This document shows positions 27,870 to 37,625 of a stretch of 64,000 nt of DNA, one piece after another. The DNA comes from Psychrosphaera sp. B3R10 (GTDB lineage Bacteria > Pseudomonadota > Gammaproteobacteria > Enterobacterales > Alteromonadaceae), in NCBI RefSeq assembly GCF_018861025.1, contig NZ_JAHKQH010000044.1:142222-206221 (forward strand), written 5' to 3'. Numbering within the stretch: position 1 is the stretch's first letter; each line of letters begins with the position of its first letter. Made by a program: the position numbers and the translations under genes. The notes under the pieces are model-generated. The model was not told the origin of the DNA and did not search any database. It saw only the letters and a program-made list of their open reading frames with translations.

Positions 27870-29858
27870 ATGGACGATTTTTTACAATTGAGTTTTAGTC
27901 AATTACATCAATTTCACTTTATCCGTCCGCAATGGTTGTGGTCAATTCTGTTGCTCGTTGCAGTATGGTTGTTACGCAATCAAATGAATAAACAATCCCA
28001 TTGGCGTAACGTACTACCGCCTCATTTGGCCCAGGTGTTACTAAACAGCTCGGAATCTCCAAAAAACAGTGCCCGACGAGGTAAAGTATTAATCGGCTTT
28101 TGGTTGATCGCGACGATAGCGATGGCAGGGCCTACGTGGCAAAAAATTGAAAAACCGGTATTTCAGGTTAAACGTGCGAGTGTCATCTTACTCGACATGT
28201 CACTTTCTATGCGATCCACCGATATCAAACCTAATAGACTGAGCCGTGCTCGATTTAAAGCAATTGATCTCGCTGAAGCGATAGGTGATGGCGAAGTGGC
28301 TCTCGTAGCCTACGCTGGTGACGCATTTACAATTTCTCCATTAACCCCTGACGCTCGCAATTTAACAGCATTAATTCCAAGCTTAACTCCGGAAATTATG
28401 CCTGAACCTGGCAGTTACCCCTTGTTAGGTTTAGAACGTAGTGCTGAATTACTGGTCCAGGCAGGTTACCTTACCGGTGATATATTCTGGTTTACCGATG
28501 GAATCGACGACTTTGATCTTCAGCAAATACGGACCTTTGCGGCTAATACGGCATATCGAATTAACATTATCGCCTTAGGAACCAGCACAGGAGCTCCGAT
28601 TAAACTCGCTGATGGCAGTTTACTAAAAGATGGAACAGGCAGCATTGTCATCCCTAAATTGGCAACGGCACCGCTAATCACAATCGCAGATATGACCAAC
28701 GGATTGTTTGTTACCACAACGGCAAATGACCGCGACATCAAAACGTTGGCGTCACTAACTGTAACCCCAAAAGAGGACCAAAACGGCGACTCAGACGATC
28801 CTGATAAAAAGTTAACCGGCGATGACTGGCATGAATTTGGGCCCTATCTAGTATTACTAATCCTACCGTTTTTCGCTTCTAAGTTCCGTCGAGGTTCCGT
28901 GTTTTCTGCTTTGTTGGTCTTTGGTTTATTGGCTAACCCAAATCAAGTAACAGCAGACACTTTAAACCCCACCGAAAGCGACGTTTCTGGAGGGCTTGGG
29001 CAATCTAATAAAATTGATAGTGACGCTACGATTACGCTCCCGCCACCACGCCCTTGGTATGACACGCTTTTTAAAACCGCAGATAAACATGGTCAAGAAG
29101 CCTATAACGAAGAAAATTACTTACAGGCAACCACCGATTTTAAAGATCCACAATGGAAAGGCAGTGCGGCCTATAAAGCAGGAGATTATGAAACCGCTTT
29201 AAGTTATTTCTCTCAAGATGAATCGGCTAGCGGATGGTACAACCGCGGTAATACATTAGCGCAATTACAAAAAATTGACGAAGCGATTGAGGCGTATGAC
29301 AACACATTAAAAATACAGCCAAATCATCAACAGGCAAAAGAAAACAAAGCCCTGTTAGAGCAAATGAAGCAACAGCAAGAACAACAGGAACAACAATCTG
29401 ATCAACAACAAGATGGCGAGCAACAGCAATCTGATCAGCAACAACAGTCTGACGACCAACAGCAATCTGAAGGTGATAGCCAATCAGAGTCCGATTCTGA
29501 GAGTGAGCAAGGTCAGCAAAAAAATAGTCAACAATCGGAGCCGTCCGCCGAACCACAGGAGGATTCGCAAAGTGAACAGCAACAAGCTGAACAAAGTGAA
29601 TCTGAACAAGAGCAACAAGAAGCTCAAGCGGCAGAAGCGCAGGAAAAACAACAGGGCGAAGAATCTGAACAAGAAGCGGCTATGACACCGTTAACCGCGG
29701 AGCAAATCGCGGAACAAGAACAGCAGCAAAAAATCGAACAATTATTACGAAAAGTATCTGACGATCCAGCTACCTTATTACGTAATAAGATGATCTTGGA
29801 AAATCGTAAACGACAGCAGTCTAACCGTGCACCTAAGGGAGCGAAAAAGTCGTGGTAA
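27870..29858 (+). CDS. VWA and TPR protein, BatB-BatC fusion type
   Basis: A 662-residue protein. It has N-terminal helices (about 22-36 and 72-86), a VWA domain with intact metal-site motif DMSLS (109-113), membrane segments near 325-360, then a periplasmic TPR part (WYNRGNTLAQLQKIDEAIEAYDNTLKIQPNHQQAKEN-type repeat, about 450-495) and a low-complexity Q/E/S-rich stretch (about 498-610) before a basic C-terminus. In Bacteroides the VWA (BatB) and TPR (BatC) parts are separate genes; here they are one. The start codon abuts the BatA stop, and its end overlaps batD by 7 bases. Confidence 0.9.
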   Translation: MDDFLQLSFSQLHQFHFIRPQWLWSILLLVAVWLLRNQMNKQSHWRNVLPPHLAQVLLNSSESPKNSARRGKVLIGFWLIATIAMAGPTWQKIEKPVFQVKRASVILLDMSLSMRSTDIKPNRLSRARFKAIDLAEAIGDGEVALVAYAGDAFTISPLTPDARNLTALIPSLTPEIMPEPGSYPLLGLERSAELLVQAGYLTGDIFWFTDGIDDFDLQQIRTFAANTAYRINIIALGTSTGAPIKLADGSLLKDGTGSIVIPKLATAPLITIADMTNGLFVTTTANDRDIKTLASLTVTPKEDQNGDSDDPDKKLTGDDWHEFGPYLVLLILPFFASKFRRGSVFSALLVFGLLANPNQVTADTLNPTESDVSGGLGQSNKIDSDATITLPPPRPWYDTLFKTADKHGQEAYNEENYLQATTDFKDPQWKGSAAYKAGDYETALSYFSQDESASGWYNRGNTLAQLQKIDEAIEAYDNTLKIQPNHQQAKENKALLEQMKQQQEQQEQQSDQQQDGEQQQSDQQQQSDDQQQSEGDSQSESDSESEQGQQKNSQQSEPSAEPQEDSQSEQQQAEQSESEQEQQEAQAAEAQEKQQGEESEQEAAMTPLTAEQIAEQEQQQKIEQLLRKVSDDPATLLRNKMILENRKRQQSNRAPKGAKKSW

Positions 29859-31549
29859 GTAAATCACTAAAACTCATATTGATAACCTCAATTTTATTCA
29901 TGTGGACAATGTATACCGAGGCGGCCACACAGTTATCAGCCAGCGTCGACCGTAATCCAGTAATGGAACGGGAAGCCTTTGTGTTAGAAATTGTGGCAAA
30001 TGACTCCCTCGACAGCTCTGACCTAAACCTAAATCCGCTCGATAAAACCGACTTTATCGTTGGACGCACAGCAACGAGCAGTCAAACACAAATTGTTAAT
30101 GGCAGCATTTCCAAAACGACAACTTGGACTGTGGTATTAACAGCCAAACAGGCCGGTGAATATGTTATTCCCGCCCTATCTGCTAATAATCTAAGCACTA
30201 AACCTATTGCAATTAGTGTTATAAAAGCCAGTAAACAAACAGGCCAGAACAACGAACCTATTTTTCTTAAGAATAATATTGAATCCACCGAGCTTTATTT
30301 ACAACAAACTGTAAAGCTTGTGAGTCGATTGTATTTTTCTCCGAACGTCGAGCTGCAAAGCGGCAGTTTGACCGAACCTGTGCTTGAAGGCGCATTTATC
30401 AAGCAACAGGGAAAAGACAACGAGACCAGTGAAATAATAATGGGTGTTCGGTATCGCGTTATTGAACGAATATATACGGTCACCCCGCAGGCCAGCGGCC
30501 AATTTGTCATTAAATCGCCAGCATTTAATGGTGAAATAGCCACTGGTAACCGTCGTCGGTTCTTCTCGGGCTTTAGTCAAACCAAGCCCGTAACCGCTTT
30601 TGGCGAAGACATTTCAATCACAGTTAATCCTATTCCTGAGTCCTATACAGGAACTTGGCTGGCCAGTGAGTTAGTGCAATTAAACGAAGAATGGCAACCA
30701 AACAACTCAACAATTGAAGTAGGTGAAGCCATAACTCGTACGTTCACGTTGACCGCTTTAAATGTCAATGAAGAACAGCTACCCACCGTTAATGGCATAT
30801 ACCCAGATGCGTTTAAAGTTTATCCTGACCAATCTGAAGCCCACGAAGTTTTACGTCAAAATGCCTTAGTTGCACAACGCGTGAGTTCAGAAGCAATTGT
30901 CGCAAATAAAGCCGGTACGTATACCCTACCTGAGATCAAGATCAGTTGGTTTAATACCAAAATGAAACGTCAGGAGTTTGCGATATTACCGGAAAAGCAA
31001 ATTACCGTTGTTGCGGCCTCTGGGCAGTCCGAGCAATCTGGTGTTACTAACCTCTTACCTAACCAAATGGAAACGATTAACGCCGCTGAATGCAAAGCTG
31101 AAACTGGCCCCGCCGCGGAACTAACAGAGCCTAAATGGTATCAAAATACATCCTTTGCCGTTGTGGGCTGGTTATTATGGTTAATAACAGTAGCGCTTTG
31201 GTTGATAAATCGTACTCGCTCAGCATCGGTTGTATCCGCGGAAAAAACAGAGAAACGTTTTGATATATACCAACTGAAACAGGCTTGTAAAAACAACGAT
31301 CCTAAACTCGCCCGCATTAATTTATTGGCGTGGGCTCAGTATAAGTTTAGCGATGTTAGAACGCTCGACCAGTTGCATGACAAAGTCCCCGCTAATCTGC
31401 AAAGGGAGATCCGTCGACTCAATCTGAGTCAGTATTCGACTGAACGAACAACTTGGCAAGGTGATGGCATGTGGAAGGCGATAGTGCAATTTGACGGCAC
31501 GGTAACACAACAAAATACCGATAAAGAAGACCTGCCTCCTCTAAACTAA
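29852..31549 (+). CDS. BatD family protein
   Basis: A 565-residue protein with a signal peptide (cleavage near EAATQLSAS), tandem beta-rich periplasmic domains beginning with SVDRNPVMEREAFVLEI (a BatD hallmark), one C-terminal membrane helix (about 428-448) and a short cytosolic helical tail. It probably acts as the periplasmic scaffold of the Bat complex. The start is a GTG within the end of the BatB/C gene (7-base overlap), preceded by GGGAG. A strong terminator follows, so it is the last gene of the operon. Confidence 0.9.
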   Translation: MVSKSLKLILITSILFMWTMYTEAATQLSASVDRNPVMEREAFVLEIVANDSLDSSDLNLNPLDKTDFIVGRTATSSQTQIVNGSISKTTTWTVVLTAKQAGEYVIPALSANNLSTKPIAISVIKASKQTGQNNEPIFLKNNIESTELYLQQTVKLVSRLYFSPNVELQSGSLTEPVLEGAFIKQQGKDNETSEIIMGVRYRVIERIYTVTPQASGQFVIKSPAFNGEIATGNRRRFFSGFSQTKPVTAFGEDISITVNPIPESYTGTWLASELVQLNEEWQPNNSTIEVGEAITRTFTLTALNVNEEQLPTVNGIYPDAFKVYPDQSEAHEVLRQNALVAQRVSSEAIVANKAGTYTLPEIKISWFNTKMKRQEFAILPEKQITVVAASGQSEQSGVTNLLPNQMETINAAECKAETGPAAELTEPKWYQNTSFAVVGWLLWLITVALWLINRTRSASVVSAEKTEKRFDIYQLKQACKNNDPKLARINLLAWAQYKFSDVRTLDQLHDKVPANLQREIRRLNLSQYSTERTTWQGDGMWKAIVQFDGTVTQQNTDKEDLPPLN

Positions 31550-31571
31550 CTCGGCTTATTTAGCGCATCAT

Positions 31572-31609
31572 AAAACGCTTAGTGACGAACGCCACTAAGC
31601 GTTTTTTTT
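31572..31609 (+). terminator. Rho-independent terminator of the Bat operon
   Basis: AAAACGCTTAGTG (31572-31584) pairs perfectly with CACTAAGCGTTTT (31593-31605) around an 8-base loop and continues into a run of Ts. Confidence 0.93.
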
Positions 31610-32005
31610 ACGTCGAATTTATCTTCTTTAAACAATTATTTGATTCAAATTATTGCATTTTTTCACACTGACGGGGATTTGCTTGTATTAGACCTATCTC
31701 CACAATGTATTGGTTATTAAACGAGAACGAATAGCTTTCAAACGACGTATCCACACCAGGCGCTTTAATACAATAATAATGGTTTCTCTATCACAGGAGA
31801 TTACAACTAATCAGATATAACCACACTCATTCAGGAGCGTGGCAGGTATTTCATAAAGGAAAAAGGCGAACCTAATTTCCTCTATAAATTACTATTTATT
31901 GGCAGCAGATTAAGCGACTCAGGAGACAAAGCCGAACGGCTTATCTTAGGAAAATATGTGACTAATTTTACCGCCACCGTAGAGCTCTAAATTGAAATTA
32001 AGACA
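31610..32005. other. Gene-poor gap
   Basis: About 400 bases between convergent genes without a convincing gene. A frame with no usual start codon is open from 31811 to the TAA at 31988-31990 (59 codons, containing GRYFIKEKGEPNFLYKLLFI), and could be a decayed gene end or chance. The motif AAGCCGAACGGCTT near 31929 is a small palindrome. I see no RNA gene. Confidence 0.5.
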
Positions 32006-34825
32006 CTAACTAGATTCAACTTGGCTTGGTGTTGTGTATTTCCAAACCCGTGCTTGAGTCGCTGGGATTGGCTTACTAAAGAAATACCCTTGAACTAAAT
32101 AACATCCATTTTTTTCCAAAAAGTCGACTTGCGCTTGCGTCTCTGCCCCTTCAGCGATGACTTCTAACCCTAGCTTGTGAGCCATAGCGATTATCGCTCC
32201 GGTAATTTCGAGATCATTTACATCCTCTGGTATGTCTTTGATGAAAGACCTGTCTATTTTTAGCGTATCAACAGGGAAACGTTTTAAGTAGCTCAGCGAA
32301 GAATAACCTGTACCAAAATCATCGATTGAAATGGCAACACCCAATTCTTTAATCGCATTAAGTTGCCTAATTGCATCTTCAACATCCGACATGAGGTGTG
32401 ACTCTGTGATCTCCAATTCAATACGTGACGGCGATACACCAGTTTCTTGTAAAATAGTTTTGAGTTCGCTAATACAATCACCAGACTCAAACTGACAGGC
32501 ACTTAAATTGATCGAAACAGGGACGTGAATATCATCACTTGCTGCAAACGTACACGCTTGACGCATAACCCAGCTGCCAATTTGCAGAATAAGAGAACTT
32601 TGCTCGGCAATAGGAATAAATTTAGCTGGTGAGACAAACCCCAATTTATCGTTGCTCCATCTTAATAGAGCTTCAAAACCCACTAAATCTTTCGTTAAGC
32701 TATGTACTTTAGGCTGATAATACAACTCTAGTTCATCATTAAGAATTGCGAGTTTCAGAGCCGATTCTATTTCCTGACGCTCTTTTGCGGCTTCGTTTAG
32801 CTCTTTGGTATAGAAATGATAGGTATTTTTACCCGTAGCCTTAGCTTCATACATTGCCAAGTCAGCATGTTGCAATAAAGTTTCGGCGTCTTTAGTGTCT
32901 TTAGTTGAGAGTGTAATACCAATACTTGTGCCCGATACAACCTCTTCGCCGCGCAGTTCAAACGGACGGTTGGCTGCGGTTAAAATATCGTGGGCAATAT
33001 TTAGTGCATCTTGTTCGTTTCGGGCACCGCCCATAATAAGTGCAAATTCATCGCCGCCCATTCGCGCCAATACATCTTCATTTCGTAAATTTTTATTCAG
33101 TCGATTCGCAATTTCTACTAACAGCAAGTCACCATTTTCATGACCATAAATATCATTTACGCGTTTGAAGTCATCAACGTCAAAGTAGAACAAGGCAAAC
33201 TCATAACGACCACGTTTACTGATTTCCACAAGTTTCTCTAATTGAGCAATAAAAAACGTGCGATTCGCTAATCCAGTCAATTCATCGGTATACGCGAGTT
33301 TTTCTATTTTGTTTTGCGAGTCTTTGATAAACGATATGTCTTGCATCGACAATACGTATTTAGTGACATTACTATTTTCGTCCCGCATCGGCGTAATCGT
33401 ACTGTTCACCCAGACCTGTTGTCCGTTTGACTGTTCCTTCAAAACAAGCTCACCATGCCAGCTTTTCTTACGACGAATTTCATTTACTATTTGTTCTGAA
33501 ATAAATGCCATATGCTCATGGATAAAACTGAAAAAACGACTACCTAATAAGGTTTCACGGTCACATTTAAGCATCGCGATTGCTTTGGAGTCGACATAAC
33601 TAATAGCAAAATCCAACTCAAGAATGATCACTGCGTTGTCTGAATAACTTACGGCTTGAGCCAAGGCTTTATTCGACTCAACTTCCTCTTTAAGTAACGC
33701 AAGGTTCTTATTTTTGTCGTTTAATTTGTATTCGAATTTTTTTACCAATAACGTTAATTGTGAATGCAAATCCTCTATTTCACTTTCAATATGACCTTTG
33801 AAGTTAAGTTGCGGATTATTCAGGTCTACATTTGCTACAGCCTGTGCCGTCTGGGTCAGTTTTCTGGCTATAAACAATTTGCAGGAAAAATAAACCACAC
33901 TGCACAAAAGTGAAATATTAAAAGTAATCCAAATTAAGTATTTATAAAAGCGTTCATCCTCACCTTTTAAAATGCCTGTCTCATTTTGATAAGTGACAAT
34001 TGTCCAGTTAATAGAGTCAATTCTATTGCTAATGGCATAAACTTTTTTATTCCAATCAATGAATTCAGTTAAACTACCAAAAGGCCGTTTTGATTCAATA
34101 TACGACTTGAGTGAGTCGCGAATGTATCCTGCACTTAAGTTATTGTTTTCCTGCCTAATCAAACGAGAGCCATAATCTGGGTGATATATCATTTTCAGTC
34201 GGCTGTCGTAAATGAAAAATTGCCCTATAGAGTTGTCATACATTAGTTCTAGTTTTTCAATTATTGGGTCGATATCTATTGCCCCGCCAAATACCCCAAC
34301 AAACTCCCCCTTTTTATAGATCGGTACCGTGTAATAGACGACCCACATATCCAAAATGTCGTCTCTATAAACTTGTGACCACTGTCCTCTCCTTATTATG
34401 GGATCACGGGCAATTCGATAAAAAAGATTGTTATCTAAATCAAGATCCGTAAGAATTTCCTGTTGCCAGGTTTTATTGCTGGAAAATACAGTGTGATCCT
34501 CGCCTACATAATAAGTGAGTTCAACATTGGAGGTTAAAGCGGCTTCGATATTCTCCCAACTCTGATCATAGGAAGCTTTTTCCAACTGACTTTGAAACAC
34601 ACTTGCTAAACTGTCGATATTTTTTCTTAGAAAGGAAAAGGCGTATTGAAGATCGATTTGTTGACGAATTGCCGCCTCATTTAGGGCTTGTTTGCCATCG
34701 TTCAATGCTGTTTGGTGAATTTGTTTATTCAAATTCACTAAAAAATAACTGCCAAGCATAGCTGCGACTATCAGCACGATTAAGCTTATCTTGAAGGTCA
34801 GACTGCGAAACTTAAATAAACCCAC
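32006..34825 (-). CDS. Cache-PAS-GGDEF-EAL signalling protein
   Basis: A 939-residue membrane c-di-GMP enzyme. A membrane helix at about 12-30 and another at about 297-315 flank a periplasmic double-Cache sensor (contains FFIYDSRLKMIYHPDYGS). A coiled linker, a PAS domain with PAC (about 385-510), a cyclase domain with GGDEF at 590-594 and a phosphodiesterase domain with EAL at 718-720 and DDFGTGYSSLSYL follow. Both catalytic motifs are intact. The start is a GTG after GAAGGG at good spacing. It is monocistronic, convergent with batD and divergent from the acylase gene. Cache domains commonly bind small organic ligands such as amino acids; the ligand here is unknown. Confidence 0.92.
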   Translation of the reverse strand: MGLFKFRSLTFKISLIVLIVAAMLGSYFLVNLNKQIHQTALNDGKQALNEAAIRQQIDLQYAFSFLRKNIDSLASVFQSQLEKASYDQSWENIEAALTSNVELTYYVGEDHTVFSSNKTWQQEILTDLDLDNNLFYRIARDPIIRRGQWSQVYRDDILDMWVVYYTVPIYKKGEFVGVFGGAIDIDPIIEKLELMYDNSIGQFFIYDSRLKMIYHPDYGSRLIRQENNNLSAGYIRDSLKSYIESKRPFGSLTEFIDWNKKVYAISNRIDSINWTIVTYQNETGILKGEDERFYKYLIWITFNISLLCSVVYFSCKLFIARKLTQTAQAVANVDLNNPQLNFKGHIESEIEDLHSQLTLLVKKFEYKLNDKNKNLALLKEEVESNKALAQAVSYSDNAVIILELDFAISYVDSKAIAMLKCDRETLLGSRFFSFIHEHMAFISEQIVNEIRRKKSWHGELVLKEQSNGQQVWVNSTITPMRDENSNVTKYVLSMQDISFIKDSQNKIEKLAYTDELTGLANRTFFIAQLEKLVEISKRGRYEFALFYFDVDDFKRVNDIYGHENGDLLLVEIANRLNKNLRNEDVLARMGGDEFALIMGGARNEQDALNIAHDILTAANRPFELRGEEVVSGTSIGITLSTKDTKDAETLLQHADLAMYEAKATGKNTYHFYTKELNEAAKERQEIESALKLAILNDELELYYQPKVHSLTKDLVGFEALLRWSNDKLGFVSPAKFIPIAEQSSLILQIGSWVMRQACTFAASDDIHVPVSINLSACQFESGDCISELKTILQETGVSPSRIELEITESHLMSDVEDAIRQLNAIKELGVAISIDDFGTGYSSLSYLKRFPVDTLKIDRSFIKDIPEDVNDLEITGAIIAMAHKLGLEVIAEGAETQAQVDFLEKNGCYLVQGYFFSKPIPATQARVWKYTTPSQVESS

Positions 34826-34964
34826 TAATACCCTTCCAAAAATTGAATTCGATTGATTATGCGCTAATTAGCCAATATATCAGACTAGCTAAACGAAATA
34901 GTATTAAATTTCCCAAATTTATCTGTCATGATGAGCCATAAATAAAAATACATAGGCCAAAACA

Positions 34965-37406
34965 GTGACAAAATTTTTGATTTATATTTCAAAGTTAATC
35001 ATAACGTTACTTATTATTACTGCAATAACTGTTTACTTTACTTTGAGTAATAGTCTTGCAACGTTGGACGGCACTGTTCACTCACCGGTTTCAGATACAG
35101 TCACAATAGAACGCGACCGCGCTGGTATTCCAACTATTATGGCACAAAATCGAAAAGATCTTAGTTATGCACTCGGATATTTACACGGCCAAGAACGATT
35201 ATTTCAAATGGATTTATTACGCCGTAATTCCGCGGGTGAACTTTCTGAGCTATTTGGCCCGCTTGCATTATCACACGATACCAATGTTCGTAACCATCAA
35301 TTTAGAAATCGAGCAGAACAATATGTTAAATTATTAAAGCCAGAACACCTCGCTATATTGACGCAATATACCGCCGGGGTGAATCAAGGAATTGACGATT
35401 TAACATCGCGACCACTTGAATATTGGATGCTTAATAAAACCCCTCAGAAATGGCGTCCTGCCGACAGCCTGCTCGTTATCTATAGTATGTATTTGGACCT
35501 CCAATACGCAAACGGTGAACGAGAAAGGTTGCTAGGCCATCTTCAACGTAATTTACTGCCTGATGTTTATCAATTTCTGACGCCAAAAGGTTCACGTTGG
35601 GATGCCAGTATTGATGGCACAACATTCACATCATCACCGGTACCAAGTAACACTATAGAACTTGCGCCTATTCTTAATTTGTTAACAGATAACGCCACCA
35701 GTTTTGAGTTATTTGATAATGACCATGAAGCCCTAAAAGGCAGTAACAACTGGGTTGTGGGTGGTCAATTATCTTATAATGGTGCGGCTATTGTCGCCGA
35801 CGATATGCACTTAGGTTTAGCCGTGCCAAATATTTGGTATCGTGCAAGCCTTCGCTACAACCCAGCAAATACGACTGCTGCTCAATCTACTCAACGTGAT
35901 TATTCGGTTGCTATCGACGGCGTTACTTTGCCCGGCACGCCTTCTATTGTAATTGGTTCAAATCGTCACATCGCCTGGGGATTTACCAATAGCTACGGTG
36001 ACTGGAATGACGTTGTAAAATTGCAACTCGACGACTCAGGAACTCAATATAAAACAAAAGAAGGTTATCGCAATTTTGATATCGAAACTGAAACAATCTT
36101 AGTCAGTGGCAATAAACCAGAACGCATTGAAATCCGCAGAACCATTTGGGGTCCGGTAATAGGTCGCGATCATGATGGTTCGTTAATCGCCCTTCGTTGG
36201 GTCGCACATGATCCTCAAGGGATAAACTTTGATTTACTCGACTTTGAGAAAACAACAACCATTGACGATGCTATTGCAGTCGCAAATGGCGCCGGCATTC
36301 CGGCCCAGAACATAGTGATAGGTGACAAGCTTGGTAATATTGCATGGACCATTGCCGGTGTGATGCCAGCGAAGTTTGACCATAATCCTAAATTAGAACG
36401 CAGTTGGTTAACCCCCCAAGATTGGAGTAATGGTGACCTAGGCTGGCAAGGTTATATCGCATCGAACAAATACCCAGTTGTTAAAAACCCCAAAGATCAC
36501 CGAATTTGGACGGCAAATAGTCGTGTAGTCGGTGGTGAGTTTTTTGACATCATAGGTGATGGTGGGTATGCACTCGGTGCAAGAAGCCAACAGATTAAAC
36601 ACCGTTTATTCGAAAAAGAGTCATTTTCTGAAGCCGATCTATTTGCCATTCAAAACGACACTAAAGCGGATTTTCTGAGCCGTTGGCATCAATTATTGAC
36701 AACCGAACTTTTAACACCGGATTTTGTTGAAAACCACCAGCTAACGGAATTGCCTGATTATTTAAACAACTGGGGCGCAAGTGCAGAGATAGACTCTGTC
36801 GGTTATTTGTTTGTGCGCCAATTTAGGCTAACAGTTCGTGACCAATTATTTAGTTCGCTAGAGGAAAATTTAGATGATGCAAGCTTAAACAAACGTGCCA
36901 AATTGAGCCTCATTCGCCATCAGTTGGAAGTCCCTATGTGGCAAATGATAACGCAACAACCAGCCCACTTGATTCCAAGTGGTTATCCGAGTTGGAACAT
37001 GTTTTTAGAGCAAATGATTATCCGGACTCACAGTCAACTTCTTACCCAATTTGGCGATTTGAGCCAAGCCACATGGGGCAACTATAACAATACCCATATT
37101 CAGCATCCATTAGCTAAAGCGGTTCCAGCATTAAGCTGGTTACTGGATATGCCAAGGCTTAAAGCTGCAGGCGATTCTTATATGCCAAGAGTTCAAGGCA
37201 AGTCCTTTGGTTCGTCACAACGTATGGTTGTATCGCCTGGTAACGAGGCTGAGGGCATCATGCAGATGCCTTCTGGTCAAGCAGGTCACCCACTATCACC
37301 ATATTTCCAACAAGGCCATAAAGAATGGATTGAAGGCCAGGCAACCCCACTACTTCCAGGAGCAACAAAATACAAATTGCAGATGATCCCAAATACAGCA
37401 ATTTAA
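34965..37406 (+). CDS. Penicillin acylase family protein (Ntn hydrolase)
   Basis: An 813-residue N-terminal-nucleophile amidase. After a membrane anchor or signal helix (about 6-28), an alpha-subunit region carries RDRAGIPTIMAQNRKDLSYALGYLHGQERLFQMDLLRR. The autoprocessing site is KG-SNNWVVGG, with the nucleophile serine at residue 260, followed by the beta subunit (GTPSIVIGSNRHIAWGFTNSYGDWNDV and WTANSR). Family members hydrolyse penicillin, acyl-homoserine lactones or other amides; the substrate cannot be told. The start is a GTG at 34965. It lies upstream of the pheA leader but is not obviously related. Confidence 0.92.
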   Translation: MTKFLIYISKLIITLLIITAITVYFTLSNSLATLDGTVHSPVSDTVTIERDRAGIPTIMAQNRKDLSYALGYLHGQERLFQMDLLRRNSAGELSELFGPLALSHDTNVRNHQFRNRAEQYVKLLKPEHLAILTQYTAGVNQGIDDLTSRPLEYWMLNKTPQKWRPADSLLVIYSMYLDLQYANGERERLLGHLQRNLLPDVYQFLTPKGSRWDASIDGTTFTSSPVPSNTIELAPILNLLTDNATSFELFDNDHEALKGSNNWVVGGQLSYNGAAIVADDMHLGLAVPNIWYRASLRYNPANTTAAQSTQRDYSVAIDGVTLPGTPSIVIGSNRHIAWGFTNSYGDWNDVVKLQLDDSGTQYKTKEGYRNFDIETETILVSGNKPERIEIRRTIWGPVIGRDHDGSLIALRWVAHDPQGINFDLLDFEKTTTIDDAIAVANGAGIPAQNIVIGDKLGNIAWTIAGVMPAKFDHNPKLERSWLTPQDWSNGDLGWQGYIASNKYPVVKNPKDHRIWTANSRVVGGEFFDIIGDGGYALGARSQQIKHRLFEKESFSEADLFAIQNDTKADFLSRWHQLLTTELLTPDFVENHQLTELPDYLNNWGASAEIDSVGYLFVRQFRLTVRDQLFSSLEENLDDASLNKRAKLSLIRHQLEVPMWQMITQQPAHLIPSGYPSWNMFLEQMIIRTHSQLLTQFGDLSQATWGNYNNTHIQHPLAKAVPALSWLLDMPRLKAAGDSYMPRVQGKSFGSSQRMVVSPGNEAEGIMQMPSGQAGHPLSPYFQQGHKEWIEGQATPLLPGATKYKLQMIPNTAI

Positions 37407-37478
37407 GATTGCGAAAATTTAAAGTAAAAACTTTAATTCTTGATTGACTTATGAGCCAAACAAAAATAGATTGGCAGC

Positions 37479-37538
37479 ATGAATATGAATTTTCGATTTG
37501 CTTACTTTTGTTTCTTTCTGTTTCCACACTCAGTGTAG
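37479..37538 (+). CDS. pheL: pheA leader peptide (PheL)
   Basis: A 19-codon ORF, MNMNFRFAYFCFFLFPHSV, with six phenylalanines and one tyrosine, ending 38 bases before a U-tract terminator that precedes pheA. This is the layout of the gammaproteobacterial PheL attenuator peptide: ribosome stalling at Phe codons when charged tRNA-Phe is scarce would favour read-through. The second ATG (37485) could also be the start. The Shine-Dalgarno is weak. Confidence 0.85.
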   Translation: MNMNFRFAYFCFFLFPHSV

Positions 37539-37609
37539 AAGGCAGCGGTGACCAGTAGATAAAGCAAACTGATCTTAAAAGCCTTCCACCAGCGGAAGGC
37601 TTTTTTTTT
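37538..37609 (+). promoter_or_regulatory. pheA transcription attenuator
   Basis: The terminator arm AAAAGCCTTCC (37577-37587) pairs with GGAAGGCTTTT (37594-37604) and runs into nine Ts. An upstream GAAGGC (37538-37543), at the pheL stop codon, is complementary to GCCTTC (37581-37586) inside the terminator arm, giving a candidate 6-bp antiterminator. A ribosome stalled on the leader Phe codons should leave it free to form. Confidence 0.85.
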
Positions 37610-37625
37610 GCACGAGGACACGACC

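Noticed and set aside
29370-29700. Long opposite-strand and alternate-frame ORFs across the BatB/C Q-rich region
   Set aside because: They arise from the CAA/CAG-rich low-complexity coding sequence, have biased composition, and lie fully inside a convincing gene.
37258-37527. An 89-codon minus-strand ORF across the acylase end and pheL
   Set aside because: It is antisense to both the conserved acylase C-terminus and the Phe leader peptide, and has no independent support.
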